11,506 nucleotides of DNA, taken from NCBI GenBank assembly GCA_002402295.1, contig DHFO01000062.1:1-11506 (forward strand), given 5' to 3'. Position 1 is the first letter of the stretch. Every line of letters begins with the position of its first letter. Below are positions 1 through 6,816 of this stretch, in pieces. The notes under the pieces are model-generated. The model was not told the DNA's origin. It saw nothing but the letters and a program-made list of their open reading frames with translations, and did no database searches. A program made the position numbers and the translations under genes. Source of the DNA: Caldiserica bacterium UBA4822 (GTDB lineage Bacteria > Caldisericota > Caldisericia > Cryosericales > Cryosericaceae).

Positions 1-764
1 CTTGTCCTGTAGCTCCACTTCAGCGTGCCGTCAGGATAGAGTGCATAGAGATGCCAATCGTTTGATCCCACGTAGATCGTTCCGTCTGGTGCGATGGCCG
101 GGGTTGTCTGGATCCTCCTGCCCGCCCTGAACTTCCACTTGACCGTGCCGTCGGGGTTCAGCGCGTAGAGGTAGCTCTGCAGGAAGTGGAAGACATCAAG
201 GTGGTGGATGCTTGCGCTGACGTAGATTGTCCCGTTTGCCCCTACGGCAGGCGAAGAGTAGATCACGTCACCTGTTTCAACCTTCCACTTCAGCGTGCCA
301 TCCGGGTTGACCGCGTAGAAGTATTCGTCTCGTGAACCGACGTAGATTGTCCCATCTGGTCCAATGGCGGGGGACGAGACAATCCAGCCGCCCGTCGTGA
401 ACTTCCACTTGAGCGTGCCATCAGGGTTGATTGCGTACAGGCAGCGGTCCCGTGAGCCCGTGTAGATCGTCCCATCGGAACCGATGGCCTGCGAGGCCCA
501 AATCTTGTCGCCAGTCTTGAACTTCCACCGGAGGGTTCCATCATTCGTTGAAGTAGCGTACGGGCATTGCCCCGTATGCCGCGTGTCGTACCCTTCCATG
601 GGCCATATTGGCTGGGTGACCGCCTTCGCGACTGCCGCCGGAAGGGCAGAGAGCAGGCACAACGCTATCAAGAATACTGCAACGATCCTTTTGATGGGAT
701 CCTCCCTTTGCGTGAAACTCCCGTGGCGTCTGCCGGCCCAGGTACCTGTCTGAGTCACTATCAT
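1..764 (-). CDS. Exported PQQ-like beta-propeller repeat protein (partial, cut by left edge)
   Basis: This gene runs off the left edge. It begins with a signal-peptide-like stretch (IKRIVAVFLIALCLL then SALPAAVA), followed by about 40-residue repeats of the form TLKWKF-TG-I-SSPAIGPDGTIYVGS-LYA-NPDG. These are PQQ-like/WD40-like propeller blades, so the product is probably a secreted or surface protein. Such folds act as binding platforms or as the shell of quinoprotein enzymes; no PQQ or metal ligands can be identified, so no enzyme activity is claimed. The only in-frame ATG upstream of the signal peptide is at 764, which gives an odd 23-residue extension before it. A strong GGAGG (701-705) instead sits 5 bases before an ATC codon at 693-695, exactly where a normal signal peptide would start. 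The family call is firm; the start is uncertain. Confidence 0.82.
   Translation of the reverse strand, partial: MIVTQTGTWAGRRHGSFTQREDPIKRIVAVFLIALCLLSALPAAVAKAVTQPIWPMEGYDTRHTGQCPYATSTNDGTLRWKFKTGDKIWASQAIGSDGTIYTGSRDRCLYAINPDGTLKWKFTTGGWIVSSPAIGPDGTIYVGSRDEYFYAVNPDGTLKWKVETGDVIYSSPAVGANGTIYVSASIHHLDVFHFLQSYLYALNPDGTVKWKFRAGRRIQTTPAIAPDGTIYVGSNDWHLYALYPDGTLKWSYRT
11..540 (-). repeat. Internal coding repeats encoding propeller blades
   Basis: The motif read on the plus strand as acttccactt..cgtgcc recurs at about 11, 131, 281, 401 and 521. Spacings are 120, 150, 120 and 120 bases, or 40 codons per unit with one 50-codon unit. The longer unit carries a 10-residue insertion (SIHHLDVFHF region). 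Nucleotide similarity between units is visible by eye, which suggests fairly recent duplication or gene conversion among blades. Confidence 0.8.
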
Positions 765-836
765 TTTCGCCCCATAGGGCCACAGTGCAACCCTCATCAT
801 GAAGCTCCAGGAGGAGGATCCTCGTATGCCAGCACG

Positions 837-1685
837 TTATTGCGGTTCTCTCTCGGCGATGATGACCCCAAGGATCTCCGGCCCCACCTGATTGCCAAGC
901 ACAGGTTCGATCTGCGCCACGATGCTCGGCAGGCTGTACCGGCAGGTGAACTCGCGCTGGAAGCTCTCGGCCTCGGCCTGGTTGGTGCCGTACTGGAACC
1001 CGATGTACTGGATCCCCTTCTGCACATGCCGGTCGATGATCGCCCACAGGTGTTCCATCGCGACTCTCTTCGTGCGTGGACGATCCTCAACGTCCGTGAC
1101 CCCCTGGGTGAAGGTAAGGATGGGCTTGATCCTCAGGATGCTGGCAACGAGGATGGCAGCCTTGCCGATGCGCCCACCCCTGGCAATGTACGTGAACGAA
1201 TCGACCACGAAGTAGGTGTGGGTCCGCTGAACCAGTGCCTCCGCCCCGGTGACGACCTTCTCCACAGATGCCCCTGCCTCGGCCAGCTCCACTGCCCCCA
1301 TGACGGGAAACCCAATGCCGAGCCCCGCGTTCAGGGTGTCCACAAGATGCACGTGATCCGCGCCCACCATGTTGCGTCCAGTCTGAGCCGAATTGAGTGT
1401 GCCCGACAGGCGCGAGCTGACATGCAGCGACACGATGTCTGCAGCAGGATCGCGCTCCAGAATGGCACCGTATGCAGAAGCGAATTCCTCGGGAGATGGC
1501 TGCGTGCTGCCACCCTGGGCGCCCGCCACAAGCCGGCGGTAGAACTCATCGTTGCTGATGTCAATGCCGTCCCGGAAGTACTCGCCGTCCAGCGAGACCT
1601 TGAGCGGCACCACCGTGACTCCGTGCTGCTCGACGTACGTCTGTGGCAGACATGCCATGCTGTCAGTTACGATATGGACTGCCAT
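837..1685 (-). CDS. DegV family fatty-acid-binding protein
   Basis: A 282-residue protein, the usual DegV length. It opens with MAVHIVTDSMACLP, containing the family TDS motif. It then has GGSTQPSPEEF (family form TSQPSP), SSRLSGTLNSAQ (family form SSGLSGT-SA) and a GRIGKAA segment after an ARGG turn. DegV proteins (FakB-like in Gram-positives) bind a fatty acid in a cleft and, where characterised, present it to a fatty acid kinase; no FakA is visible here. The start was chosen at 1685 because AGGAGG (1691-1696) lies 5 bases upstream. A longer reading from 1793 adds a low-complexity leader without a comparable ribosome binding site. It lies upstream of, and on the same strand as, the propeller gene, with a 72-141 base gap depending on that gene's start. 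Confidence 0.93.
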   Translation of the reverse strand: MAVHIVTDSMACLPQTYVEQHGVTVVPLKVSLDGEYFRDGIDISNDEFYRRLVAGAQGGSTQPSPEEFASAYGAILERDPAADIVSLHVSSRLSGTLNSAQTGRNMVGADHVHLVDTLNAGLGIGFPVMGAVELAEAGASVEKVVTGAEALVQRTHTYFVVDSFTYIARGGRIGKAAILVASILRIKPILTFTQGVTDVEDRPRTKRVAMEHLWAIIDRHVQKGIQYIGFQYGTNQAEAESFQREFTCRYSLPSIVAQIEPVLGNQVGPEILGVIIAEREPQ

Positions 1686-1744
1686 CGCCGCCTCCTTTCT
1701 GCCTCTGCATGCACTCCCTTGCCATAACGGCATACGCGGAGAGA

Positions 1745-1759
1745 CAGTTGCTGCAACTG
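1745..1759. promoter_or_regulatory. Inverted repeat upstream of degV-family gene
   Basis: CAGTTGC-T-GCAACTG is a perfect inverted repeat with 7-base arms and a single central base. It lies 60 bases upstream of the DegV start. Symmetry and position suggest a dimeric regulator site. A 7-base arm is short and no convincing -35/-10 pair overlaps it, so this is tentative. Confidence 0.3.
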
Positions 1760-1841
1760 GCAATTCCATGAGGGGAGTATGCCAAGCACCCATGGAGCAT
1801 TATGATACCTTGTGCCTCTCCCGTATAGGCTCCTGCTCCCT

Positions 1842-2054
1842 TCAGGGGAACAGCTTCCGAACAGCGTCAAACAACCCTATGGATGTTTTGTGATAGACCT
1901 TGTTGTAGAGGGCCTTTTTGGGATTCCTTACCCAGCCCATGCCCTTCTTGCCATACAGCGGGTTGATGGACCGCTTGATCGACCGCTTCAGTGCCCCCGT
2001 CGTCCTCGCCCGGATGGACCGGCTGATCGATGGCGTTCTGATGCCAAACTTCAT
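1842..2054 (-). CDS. Small conserved basic protein with NPLYGKKGMGW motif
   Basis: This 70-residue, strongly basic protein contains SIRARTTGALKRSIKRSINP, then LYGKKGMGWVRNPKKALYNKVYHKTSIG. I recognise this pattern (KARTTGK-KR--KK-INPLYGKKGMGW--DPKKAAYNKVY) from hypothetical proteins common in Firmicutes; no function is known to me. There is no signal peptide or membrane segment. The start is uncertain by one codon: GTG at 2057 or ATG at 2054. ATG is preferred because an AGGTG lies 5 bases before it. The gene begins 21 bases after the stop of the YbjQ-like gene and is probably cotranscribed with it. Confidence 0.75.
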   Translation of the reverse strand: MKFGIRTPSISRSIRARTTGALKRSIKRSINPLYGKKGMGWVRNPKKALYNKVYHKTSIGLFDAVRKLFP

Positions 2055-2075
2055 CACAGCACCTGCCGGGTCGCC

Positions 2076-2351
2076 TCAGGCCGGCCGCTTGATCTTCACT
2101 CCCGTGCCATATCCCGTAAGGATCTGCATATTGGGATCCCTGTCAAAGTCGTAGTCAACCCATATCACCGCGTCGCAGCCCTTTTCCGCCGCTGCCTCGC
2201 GGAGCTTCTCGTTGACCTCGGGAAGGAAGGCGAGCGTCTCTCTGCCGCCCGTGCGCACAAAGTGGCTGCGTATTACCTGCGCCGCAAAAATGATGTCAAC
2301 GATCTCGTAGTCCTCCTTGATGTCGCCCGTGCTCAGCACAATCCTGTTCAT
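2076..2351 (-). CDS. YbjQ/UPF0145-like protein
   Basis: A 91-residue protein beginning MNRIVLSTGDIKEDYEIVDIIFAAQ and ending with AAEKGCDAVIWVDYDF..ILTGYGTGVKI. This matches the YbjQ/UPF0145 (DUF74) plan: an early strand, a central helix with conserved small residues, then a -A-GA(D)AV--V-(I/Y)D-- strand and a final -GTAV-V strand. YbjQ proteins form small oligomeric rings and their role is unsettled; 'heavy-metal-binding' is a legacy name. GGGAGG lies 6 bases before the ATG, supporting the start. It is the first gene of a two-gene minus-strand unit driven by the promoter at 2433-2461. Confidence 0.75.
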   Translation of the reverse strand: MNRIVLSTGDIKEDYEIVDIIFAAQVIRSHFVRTGGRETLAFLPEVNEKLREAAAEKGCDAVIWVDYDFDRDPNMQILTGYGTGVKIKRPA

Positions 2352-2432
2352 TCCCTGCCTCCCGATGACGCTGCCATCCTAGCCCAGACGGCCCCGTCGC
2401 TCCACGCCCTGACCAGCAGAGCTCTCCCACGT

Positions 2433-2461
2433 ATGCTATCTCGCTGGCTCCTATGTGTCAA
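2433..2461 (-). promoter_or_regulatory. Sigma-70-type promoter for the YbjQ-like operon
   Basis: On the minus strand, TTGACA (2456-2461, perfect -35) is followed after exactly 17 bases by TAGCAT (2433-2438, 4 of 6 to the -10 consensus). Transcription would start near 2426, giving a leader of about 75 bases before the ATG at 2351. This is the best promoter match I found in the window. Confidence 0.6.
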
Positions 2462-2509
2462 CCGTTGGGGTCAGGTGGTAACTACTGGTCCGTGGTAAAC
2501 AAGAGGCGT

Positions 2510-2534
2510 GGACCCCCGCCTCCGCGGGGGTGAC
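2510..2534 (+). repeat. REP-like hairpin, first half of an inverted pair
   Basis: The 25-base unit is GGA, then CCCCCGC, loop CTCC, then GCGGGGG, then TGAC. The stem is 7 GC-rich base pairs, extendable by one A-T pair. It shares its architecture (GGA-nnCCCGC-loop-GCGGGnn-TGAC) with the unit at 2563-2587 on the other strand. Confidence 0.7.
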
Positions 2535-2562
2535 TGAGAGAGTCCTCATCCTGTCGCTGTAT

Positions 2563-2587
2563 GTCATTCCCGCGAAAGCGGGAATCC
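2563..2587 (-). repeat. REP-like hairpin, second half of an inverted pair
   Basis: On the minus strand the unit reads GGA, TTCCCGC, loop TTTC, GCGGGAA, TGAC: an 8-base-pair stem when the flanking T-A pair is counted. The plus-strand form ATTCCCGCGAAAGCGGGAAT is a palindrome I know to be dispersed in many bacterial genomes; the neisserial dRS3 core is similar. It is often mis-annotated as a peptide containing SFPRKRES. The 28-base spacer to the first unit and the opposite orientation give a REPIN-like arrangement. Confidence 0.75.
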
Positions 2588-2726
2588 GGCCTTTGTCCTC
2601 ACATCACCAGGGTCGCTGCACCAGCTGACTTCGACGCAGACTCCTCGCGCGCTTCATGTCTCTTGCACCGTGCAGCTTTGAGCAATGTCTGCGCAATTGA
2701 TGCACAGGTCACCGCGCTCTGCTTGC

Positions 2727-2750
2727 ACCGCCACCAGGTCGGAATACAAT
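2727..2750 (+). promoter_or_regulatory. Possible promoter for protein A
   Basis: TACAAT at 2745-2750 matches the -10 consensus at 5 of 6 positions. The hexamer 16 bases upstream (gcaccg/ttgcac region) is a poor -35. The start of transcription would fall near 2757, giving a very short leader that still carries the AAGGAG ribosome binding site at 2758-2763. If used, it excludes the ATG at 2749 as a start. Confidence 0.3.
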
Positions 2751-2769
2751 GGTCGTGAAGGAGTCGAAA

Positions 2770-4857
2770 ATGAGCGATAGAATCCTTTGCTGGACGACCG
2801 GAAAGTTGGACACCGGAGATCGCCTGCCACTCTCTGGCTTTTTTGACGCCCAGGCACTGAACAGCGCGTGGCATATGTGTGGCAGCGATGCCGTCAGTGC
2901 CATTGACGCCTTTGCTCTTGTGCTGACCGCAGATGTCCTATTGCGGCAACGTGGCGTGCCAGCGGTGACGATTGCCACACCCTGTCCCGACCAAGCCAGA
3001 CTCATTGAAGCTGCGGCTCGAGACCTCCGCCTGACAAACTTGAGAGTGACGTGCTCAAGTGAGTCAAGATCTTCCGAATCGTCACAGGTGATAATCGACA
3101 TATCGAGGCTGAGCACGTCAACCGGGCTGGCAGCCGACTGGTGGCCTTCTCTGACGTGGTGGGAGCGGGAGGCTGTGCAGGACGTGAGACCTGGAACCTG
3201 GTTCTGGGGTTTGCCGGGAGACATCAAAGCTGCAGCGCAGGAAGCACCATGGGCCATGAAGTCTGTGGATGCAGTTCGTGTATCTCGAGTGACCGTTCCA
3301 TTAAGCCGTACCATCCTGCAGAACGAGATTCTCAAACGATCAGCTCCACAATCAAGGGAGATTGACGTCTCGATACATGACAAAGGCGAGAGATTAGTCA
3401 GTATCTTGCATTCAACGACTTCATCCGGTCCGAGTCTCATCCTGTGTCCTCTAAGAAGACCTCCGCTGGTTGACGCTATTATCCATGGCCTGCCAGCGAA
3501 GACACGCCTGTCCAGCAACAACGCCCACCTGTGCACTGTGATCGATGGATGCCATCCTGCAAATGGGATTGTGAGCAATTCCAGCGAGGCGATAATCTGC
3601 GCACGGTCTGGATGGCTCGTCATTGAGCCAACAGCCGAGAAACCGTCTGAGGATCACTGGCGGTCAACAGTCGCAGCGTTTATGCCCAATGTATGTTCGT
3701 GCCTCACGAATCTGGCATCGCAGGCGCCAGTATCGCATGGCACAGCACTGCAGCCAACAGTTCAGATGGCGCCAACCGTGCTGACACCCAGACGCAGCCC
3801 GTTGCCAAGCTCTACGGTCCACAAGAAGAAACACCATCGCAAGAAACACCGAGCTGATCTCCTTGGAACGAGAGTAGCAGGACCAGCCATCGTGTACAAG
3901 GGGAAACCCGCACCGTCACAGCTGGTCCTTGACGCCGGAATGTGGGGTGGTCGTGGTGCTGACTATGATCTGGCTGCCACACTGGCAGCTGCCGCCTTCA
4001 TCAAACAACTGGTGCGTGAGGGAGCCAGACAATCTGACGTGCTTGCTGTTGCTGACACACCCAAACAGAGCCAACTGCTGACTACCTGTCTGGCCGAGAC
4101 TGGACTTGGAGAGTGCAGGACGCTATATGAGGGTGTACTCCCAGACTCAGTGTCTGTCCGCGGCATTGTGCTGGTGCTAGCGCGTCCCGTCTCACTGGAT
4201 CATCTTCTCGATCGTTATGAGCATCTACCAAAGGCACCCACGTGCATTGTTTGCCATCTAGTCAAGAACGACGGCCAGAACGCAGACAAACAACCCAGTC
4301 GTCTCTCCTACCATATTGTCGGTGCCACAGCTGATGTCATCGCAGCAATGGCAGGTCCCGATGCGCACTGGATTGGCTTGCCAGAGACGCTTCGGGAAGC
4401 CGCGCCCAGCGCCGCTGCCGCGGAAGCCAGGACAACCGTGATCGGATCCATGCGTTTGTTCATCGCCAACAACGAGGCCACGCTGCTTGGCAGAACAGTC
4501 ACGAGTTCCGACGACAGCCAGGATGTCGAGCTCGTCATCCGATTACCTCGAACGATCTCCAAACTGCTTCAGGATCAGCGCCTGACAGCCTCTGAGGAGC
4601 AAGCACCTACGACGCGGGATCACTCTGCGGGCTCCCCCGCTCAAGAGCTAACCGGCCGGCATGCTCCTCGTCACTACGATGACGCTGACTGGTTTGACAC
4701 CCCAGCCGAACAAGCAGCCCAAGAACGTCGCCAAGGAGGGAAGATCACCTACTCTGACGTCGGCATCAAACGCCAAAGGAGGGGCGATATGGACCTCACA
4801 CCGGATCAGGTGCGGCAGCTGCGCAAGATGCTGGGAACGCCGGGAAAGGACCAGTAG
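2770..4857 (+). CDS. Protein A: large protein of unknown function with a domain duplicated at 10918
   Basis: I do not recognise this 695-residue protein. The start at 2770 is preferred over an in-frame ATG at 2749 because AAGGAG (2758-2763) lies 6 bases before it. The N-terminal half has alternating strands and helices (VLTADVLLRQRGVPAVTIATP), vaguely like a STAS or Rossmann-type unit; this is a weak guess. Residues 351-361 form a basic stretch, HKKKHHRKKHR, probably a linker that could touch nucleic acid. Residues 385-496 form a compact domain with LVLD (385-388), DVLAVADTP (423-431) and CIVC (492-495). This domain is clearly related to protein B at the right end of the window. The C-terminus is polar and charged and ends in a predicted helix (LTPDQVRQLRKMLG). 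No ATPase, helicase or nuclease motif is evident. There is no signal peptide or membrane segment, so it is probably cytoplasmic. It leads the plus-strand block. Confidence 0.85.
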   Translation: MSDRILCWTTGKLDTGDRLPLSGFFDAQALNSAWHMCGSDAVSAIDAFALVLTADVLLRQRGVPAVTIATPCPDQARLIEAAARDLRLTNLRVTCSSESRSSESSQVIIDISRLSTSTGLAADWWPSLTWWEREAVQDVRPGTWFWGLPGDIKAAAQEAPWAMKSVDAVRVSRVTVPLSRTILQNEILKRSAPQSREIDVSIHDKGERLVSILHSTTSSGPSLILCPLRRPPLVDAIIHGLPAKTRLSSNNAHLCTVIDGCHPANGIVSNSSEAIICARSGWLVIEPTAEKPSEDHWRSTVAAFMPNVCSCLTNLASQAPVSHGTALQPTVQMAPTVLTPRRSPLPSSTVHKKKHHRKKHRADLLGTRVAGPAIVYKGKPAPSQLVLDAGMWGGRGADYDLAATLAAAAFIKQLVREGARQSDVLAVADTPKQSQLLTTCLAETGLGECRTLYEGVLPDSVSVRGIVLVLARPVSLDHLLDRYEHLPKAPTCIVCHLVKNDGQNADKQPSRLSYHIVGATADVIAAMAGPDAHWIGLPETLREAAPSAAAAEARTTVIGSMRLFIANNEATLLGRTVTSSDDSQDVELVIRLPRTISKLLQDQRLTASEEQAPTTRDHSAGSPAQELTGRHAPRHYDDADWFDTPAEQAAQERRQGGKITYSDVGIKRQRRGDMDLTPDQVRQLRKMLGTPGKDQ

Positions 4858-4947
4858 CTCGCCCCATTGATGGCATGCTGCCCAGAAGCAGCAACAGAAA
4901 CACGGGCGACCCCCTTCCGGAGATCCGCCGTCGAAGACGTCTCTCCT

Positions 4948-4977
4948 CTGCCATTCAGTTGGTAGATGTAGTATCAT
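4948..4977 (+). promoter_or_regulatory. Possible promoter for the DUF2726-NERD pair
   Basis: CTGCCA (4948-4953) and TATCAT (4972-4977) are 18 bases apart. Each matches the sigma-70 consensus at 4 to 5 of 6 positions. The 154-base gap after protein A leaves room for an independent promoter, but cotranscription from upstream is equally possible. Confidence 0.3.
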
Positions 4978-5011
4978 GTGATTGCTGCAAATGCCTGAAG
5001 GGGGTGCGCAC

Positions 5012-5533
5012 ATGATTCCGACGCTACTGAAACAGTACTGGTGGATCATCCTAATTGTCCTCGCTCTCGGCGTAGTTGAACTCCTCAAGGGCTCTCGGGG
5101 CAAGGGAACGTCTTCGAAGAAGTCCGAGGAGCTGCCTTACATTCTCAAACAGTACCTGATGTCCAAGGCGGAACGCTCGTTCTTTGGCGTGCTGGAGCAG
5201 GTGACCGACAGTTCGAAGTACTACATCTTTCCACAAGTATCACTGAGCAATCTCGTTACCGTCGAGAAGGGCACCGGGTCCTACCAGGCATTCCGCAACA
5301 AGGTAGATCGCAAGTCCATCGATTTCGTGCTCTTCGAGAAGAACATGATCTCACCTATCCTCGCCCTGGAGCTGGATGATTCCTCACACGGCCGCGAAGA
5401 CCGGCAGGAACGCGACGCGTTTGTGGACGAAGTCCTGGCCAAAGCTGGCTTGCCCCTGCTGCACGTGATGGCGCAAGCCGCATACGACCCGAAGGTACTT
5501 GCTACATCGATCAGCAAGGCACTCCAAGGGTAA
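5012..5533 (+). CDS. Membrane-anchored DUF2726 (PD-(D/E)XK-like) protein
   Basis: A 173-residue protein. Residues 9-25 (YWWIILIVLALGVVELL) form one membrane segment, followed by a basic linker (KGSRGKG). The remainder is a DUF2726 domain: LMSKAERSFFGVLEQV, the FPQVSLSNLV strand, then KSIDFVL with Asp104, LALELDDSSH with Glu120, and a GREDRQERD motif with Arg134-Asp135. It ends with AGLPLLHV. DUF2726 is related to restriction-endonuclease-like folds; the Asp and Glu fit the active-site positions, but the usual Lys is replaced (E-L-D), as is common in this family, so catalysis is uncertain. The start at 5012 follows an AAGGGGG site with 7 bases of spacing; an in-frame ATG at 4991 and an upstream TTG are weaker. 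The stop is 12 bases before the NERD gene, so the two are probably one operon. Confidence 0.85.
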   Translation: MIPTLLKQYWWIILIVLALGVVELLKGSRGKGTSSKKSEELPYILKQYLMSKAERSFFGVLEQVTDSSKYYIFPQVSLSNLVTVEKGTGSYQAFRNKVDRKSIDFVLFEKNMISPILALELDDSSHGREDRQERDAFVDEVLAKAGLPLLHVMAQAAYDPKVLATSISKALQG

Positions 5534-5545
5534 GAGCTGGACCGG

Positions 5546-6532
5546 ATGGCAACAGTCATCGGAGAAAGCGGAGCGTGGAAAGACGTCCTGAGCTTGGCTC
5601 GTAGCTGTGGACTGACTCTTGCAGATCCTCCTGATGTTGGGAGACAGCGAACTCAGACTCAGCACAAGCTGCAGCAGCAACTGGCACAAGTCGAGGACGA
5701 CCTTGCGAAACAAGAGACTGCCCTCATTCAGCCTCTAGCCGAGACCAAGCTCCAAAGCGAGCGCGGTCCGGCGGAGGAAGCCAGACAACTTCAGTTGGAC
5801 ATCGCATCGCTGAGGGCGCGGCTGACTTCTACGGAGAGCAAGTCTAGGAGCTGGCTCGCTCAGCTGTGGGTAAGGTTGTCCGTCTGGTACGAAACAGCGC
5901 AGCGCCGGTCACAACAGAGGGCGTGCATTGAAGAACTCGCTCGGCGGGTCACGGCAGCGGAAAGAGCACTGAACGAACTTGCCAAGAACAGGCAGCTTGA
6001 GGTTAATCGCAGAATCGCTGACACAAAGCAAGCCACCGAAGTACTTCAGGAAATCGCCGATTCCAGTGAATTGCGCGGAGCTATCGCAGAGAGAGCGGTC
6101 ATCAAAGAGCCGGGGAGACTGCCCGACGAATATGTGTTGATGAACGACGTCCGCCTTGAATACGACAGATATATCCATTTCGATGACGACCATCTGAAAA
6201 CCGCCCAACTGGACCACGTCCTCATCGGCCTCACAGGCGTGTACGTCGTTGAGACCAAGAACTGGAGCCAACATTTCGTCGCGAACGGCGAGTACTTCAG
6301 CCCCTTCAAACAGGTCAAGAGAGCGTCCTACCTCTGCTATCGTATTCCCAAAGAAGCAGGTTGCCCATGCCGCGTGCGCTCAGTGGTTACCTTTGCAGGA
6401 GCTATACCGTCTAAGCCGTTAGATTGCCGTATCGCCGCCGTTCCTGTAGCACGGCTTGCATCCTATGTGCAGTACGGTGAACGCGCCATTCCAACAGGGC
6501 AGATTGACCTGATACGGCGCGTGCTGTTCTGA
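5546..6532 (+). CDS. Coiled-coil NERD (nuclease-related) domain protein
   Basis: A 328-residue protein. Roughly residues 30-170 are charged and heptad-like (LQQQLAQVEDDLAKQE and similar), predicting a long coiled coil. A NERD domain follows: LRGAIAERAV with Glu182, VLMNDVRLEYD, AQLDHVLIGLTGVYVVETKNW with Asp223, Glu236 and Lys238, and a C-terminal helix QIDLIRRVLF. The D...E-x-K set is the intact PD-(D/E)XK-type signature expected for a NERD nuclease-like domain. NERD domains occur in plasmid, phage and defence contexts, often beside kinases or helicases, usually with undefined activity. Ribosome binding is weak (GAGCTGGA), consistent with translational coupling to the DUF2726 gene 12 bases upstream. 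In-frame sequence after the TGA stays open for 19 more codons. Confidence 0.87.
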   Translation: MATVIGESGAWKDVLSLARSCGLTLADPPDVGRQRTQTQHKLQQQLAQVEDDLAKQETALIQPLAETKLQSERGPAEEARQLQLDIASLRARLTSTESKSRSWLAQLWVRLSVWYETAQRRSQQRACIEELARRVTAAERALNELAKNRQLEVNRRIADTKQATEVLQEIADSSELRGAIAERAVIKEPGRLPDEYVLMNDVRLEYDRYIHFDDDHLKTAQLDHVLIGLTGVYVVETKNWSQHFVANGEYFSPFKQVKRASYLCYRIPKEAGCPCRVRSVVTFAGAIPSKPLDCRIAAVPVARLASYVQYGERAIPTGQIDLIRRVLF

Positions 6533-6695
6533 GATACAGGCCGCTTTCGCGGAGAAGTCCTTGTCAAATTCTTCGAGGAATTGCAGGAGTAAGTACGAGA
6601 CAACCCCCGTCACTGTCTCGCTCTTGACATTGCCTATCCCCAAAGAATAGGCCGGACACCTCCGGACACGAGTTCACATTCTGCTTTTCCAGACA

Positions 6696-6725
6696 TTGAT
6701 TAGTCTATACCTAGGCAAATAGCAT
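6696..6725 (+). promoter_or_regulatory. Possible promoter upstream of the CxxC protein
   Basis: TTGATT (6696-6701) and TAGCAT (6720-6725) are separated by 18 bases, each 4 of 6 to consensus. The -10 is identical to that of the promoter at 2433-2461. The leader to the ATG at 6817 would be about 85 bases. The rest of the 284-base gap 6533-6816 shows only a short direct repeat (CCGGACAC twice near 6653-6669). Confidence 0.28.
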
Positions 6726-6816
6726 CCATTCATGTCGTGAATAACTTGAGGGACAAGTCCTGCCAGCTGCTCTGTGACTGGTAGCGTTAGGTATCTCAGC
6801 CACAATAGGGGTCACA

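Larger units (their letters stand above)
2352..2769. other. Intergenic region between divergent genes, 418 bases
   Basis: This gap separates the minus-strand YbjQ-like operon from plus-strand protein A. It holds the minus-strand promoter at 2433-2461, the inverted pair of REP-like hairpins at 2510-2587, and a possible plus-strand -10 at 2745-2750. No convincing gene is present. The short reading frame starting at 2561 simply translates the repeat. Confidence 0.7.

Noticed and set aside
541..1047. Minus-strand reading frame of 168 codons
   Set aside because: It overlaps the DegV end and the propeller start in a different frame and resembles neither family.
567..1727. Long plus-strand reading frame of 386 codons
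   Set aside because: It lies antisense to the DegV gene and the propeller gene start, shows no family motifs, and is a GC-driven shadow of the DegV frame.
1812..2498. Plus-strand reading frame of 228 codons
   Set aside because: It is antisense to the KKGMGW and YbjQ-like genes, which have recognisable family motifs and ribosome binding sites.
2561..2758. Plus-strand reading frame beginning MSFPRKRESG
   Set aside because: It starts inside the REP-like repeat; SFPRKRES is the translation of that widespread palindrome and a known source of false gene calls.
2709..3623. Minus-strand reading frame of 304 codons
   Set aside because: It is antisense to protein A, has no recognisable motifs, and protein A is supported by its paralogue and ribosome binding site.
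6530..6532. TGA recoded as an amino acid in this organism
   Set aside because: The extension after the NERD TGA is suggestive, but the EVE gene ends at a TGA with no conserved continuation, and other genes end at TAA and TAG as expected under the standard bacterial code.
6541..6552. CCGC-TTTC-GCGG as a third REP unit
   Set aside because: The core matches the REP loop, but the GGA and TGAC flanks are missing and the stem is only 4 base pairs.
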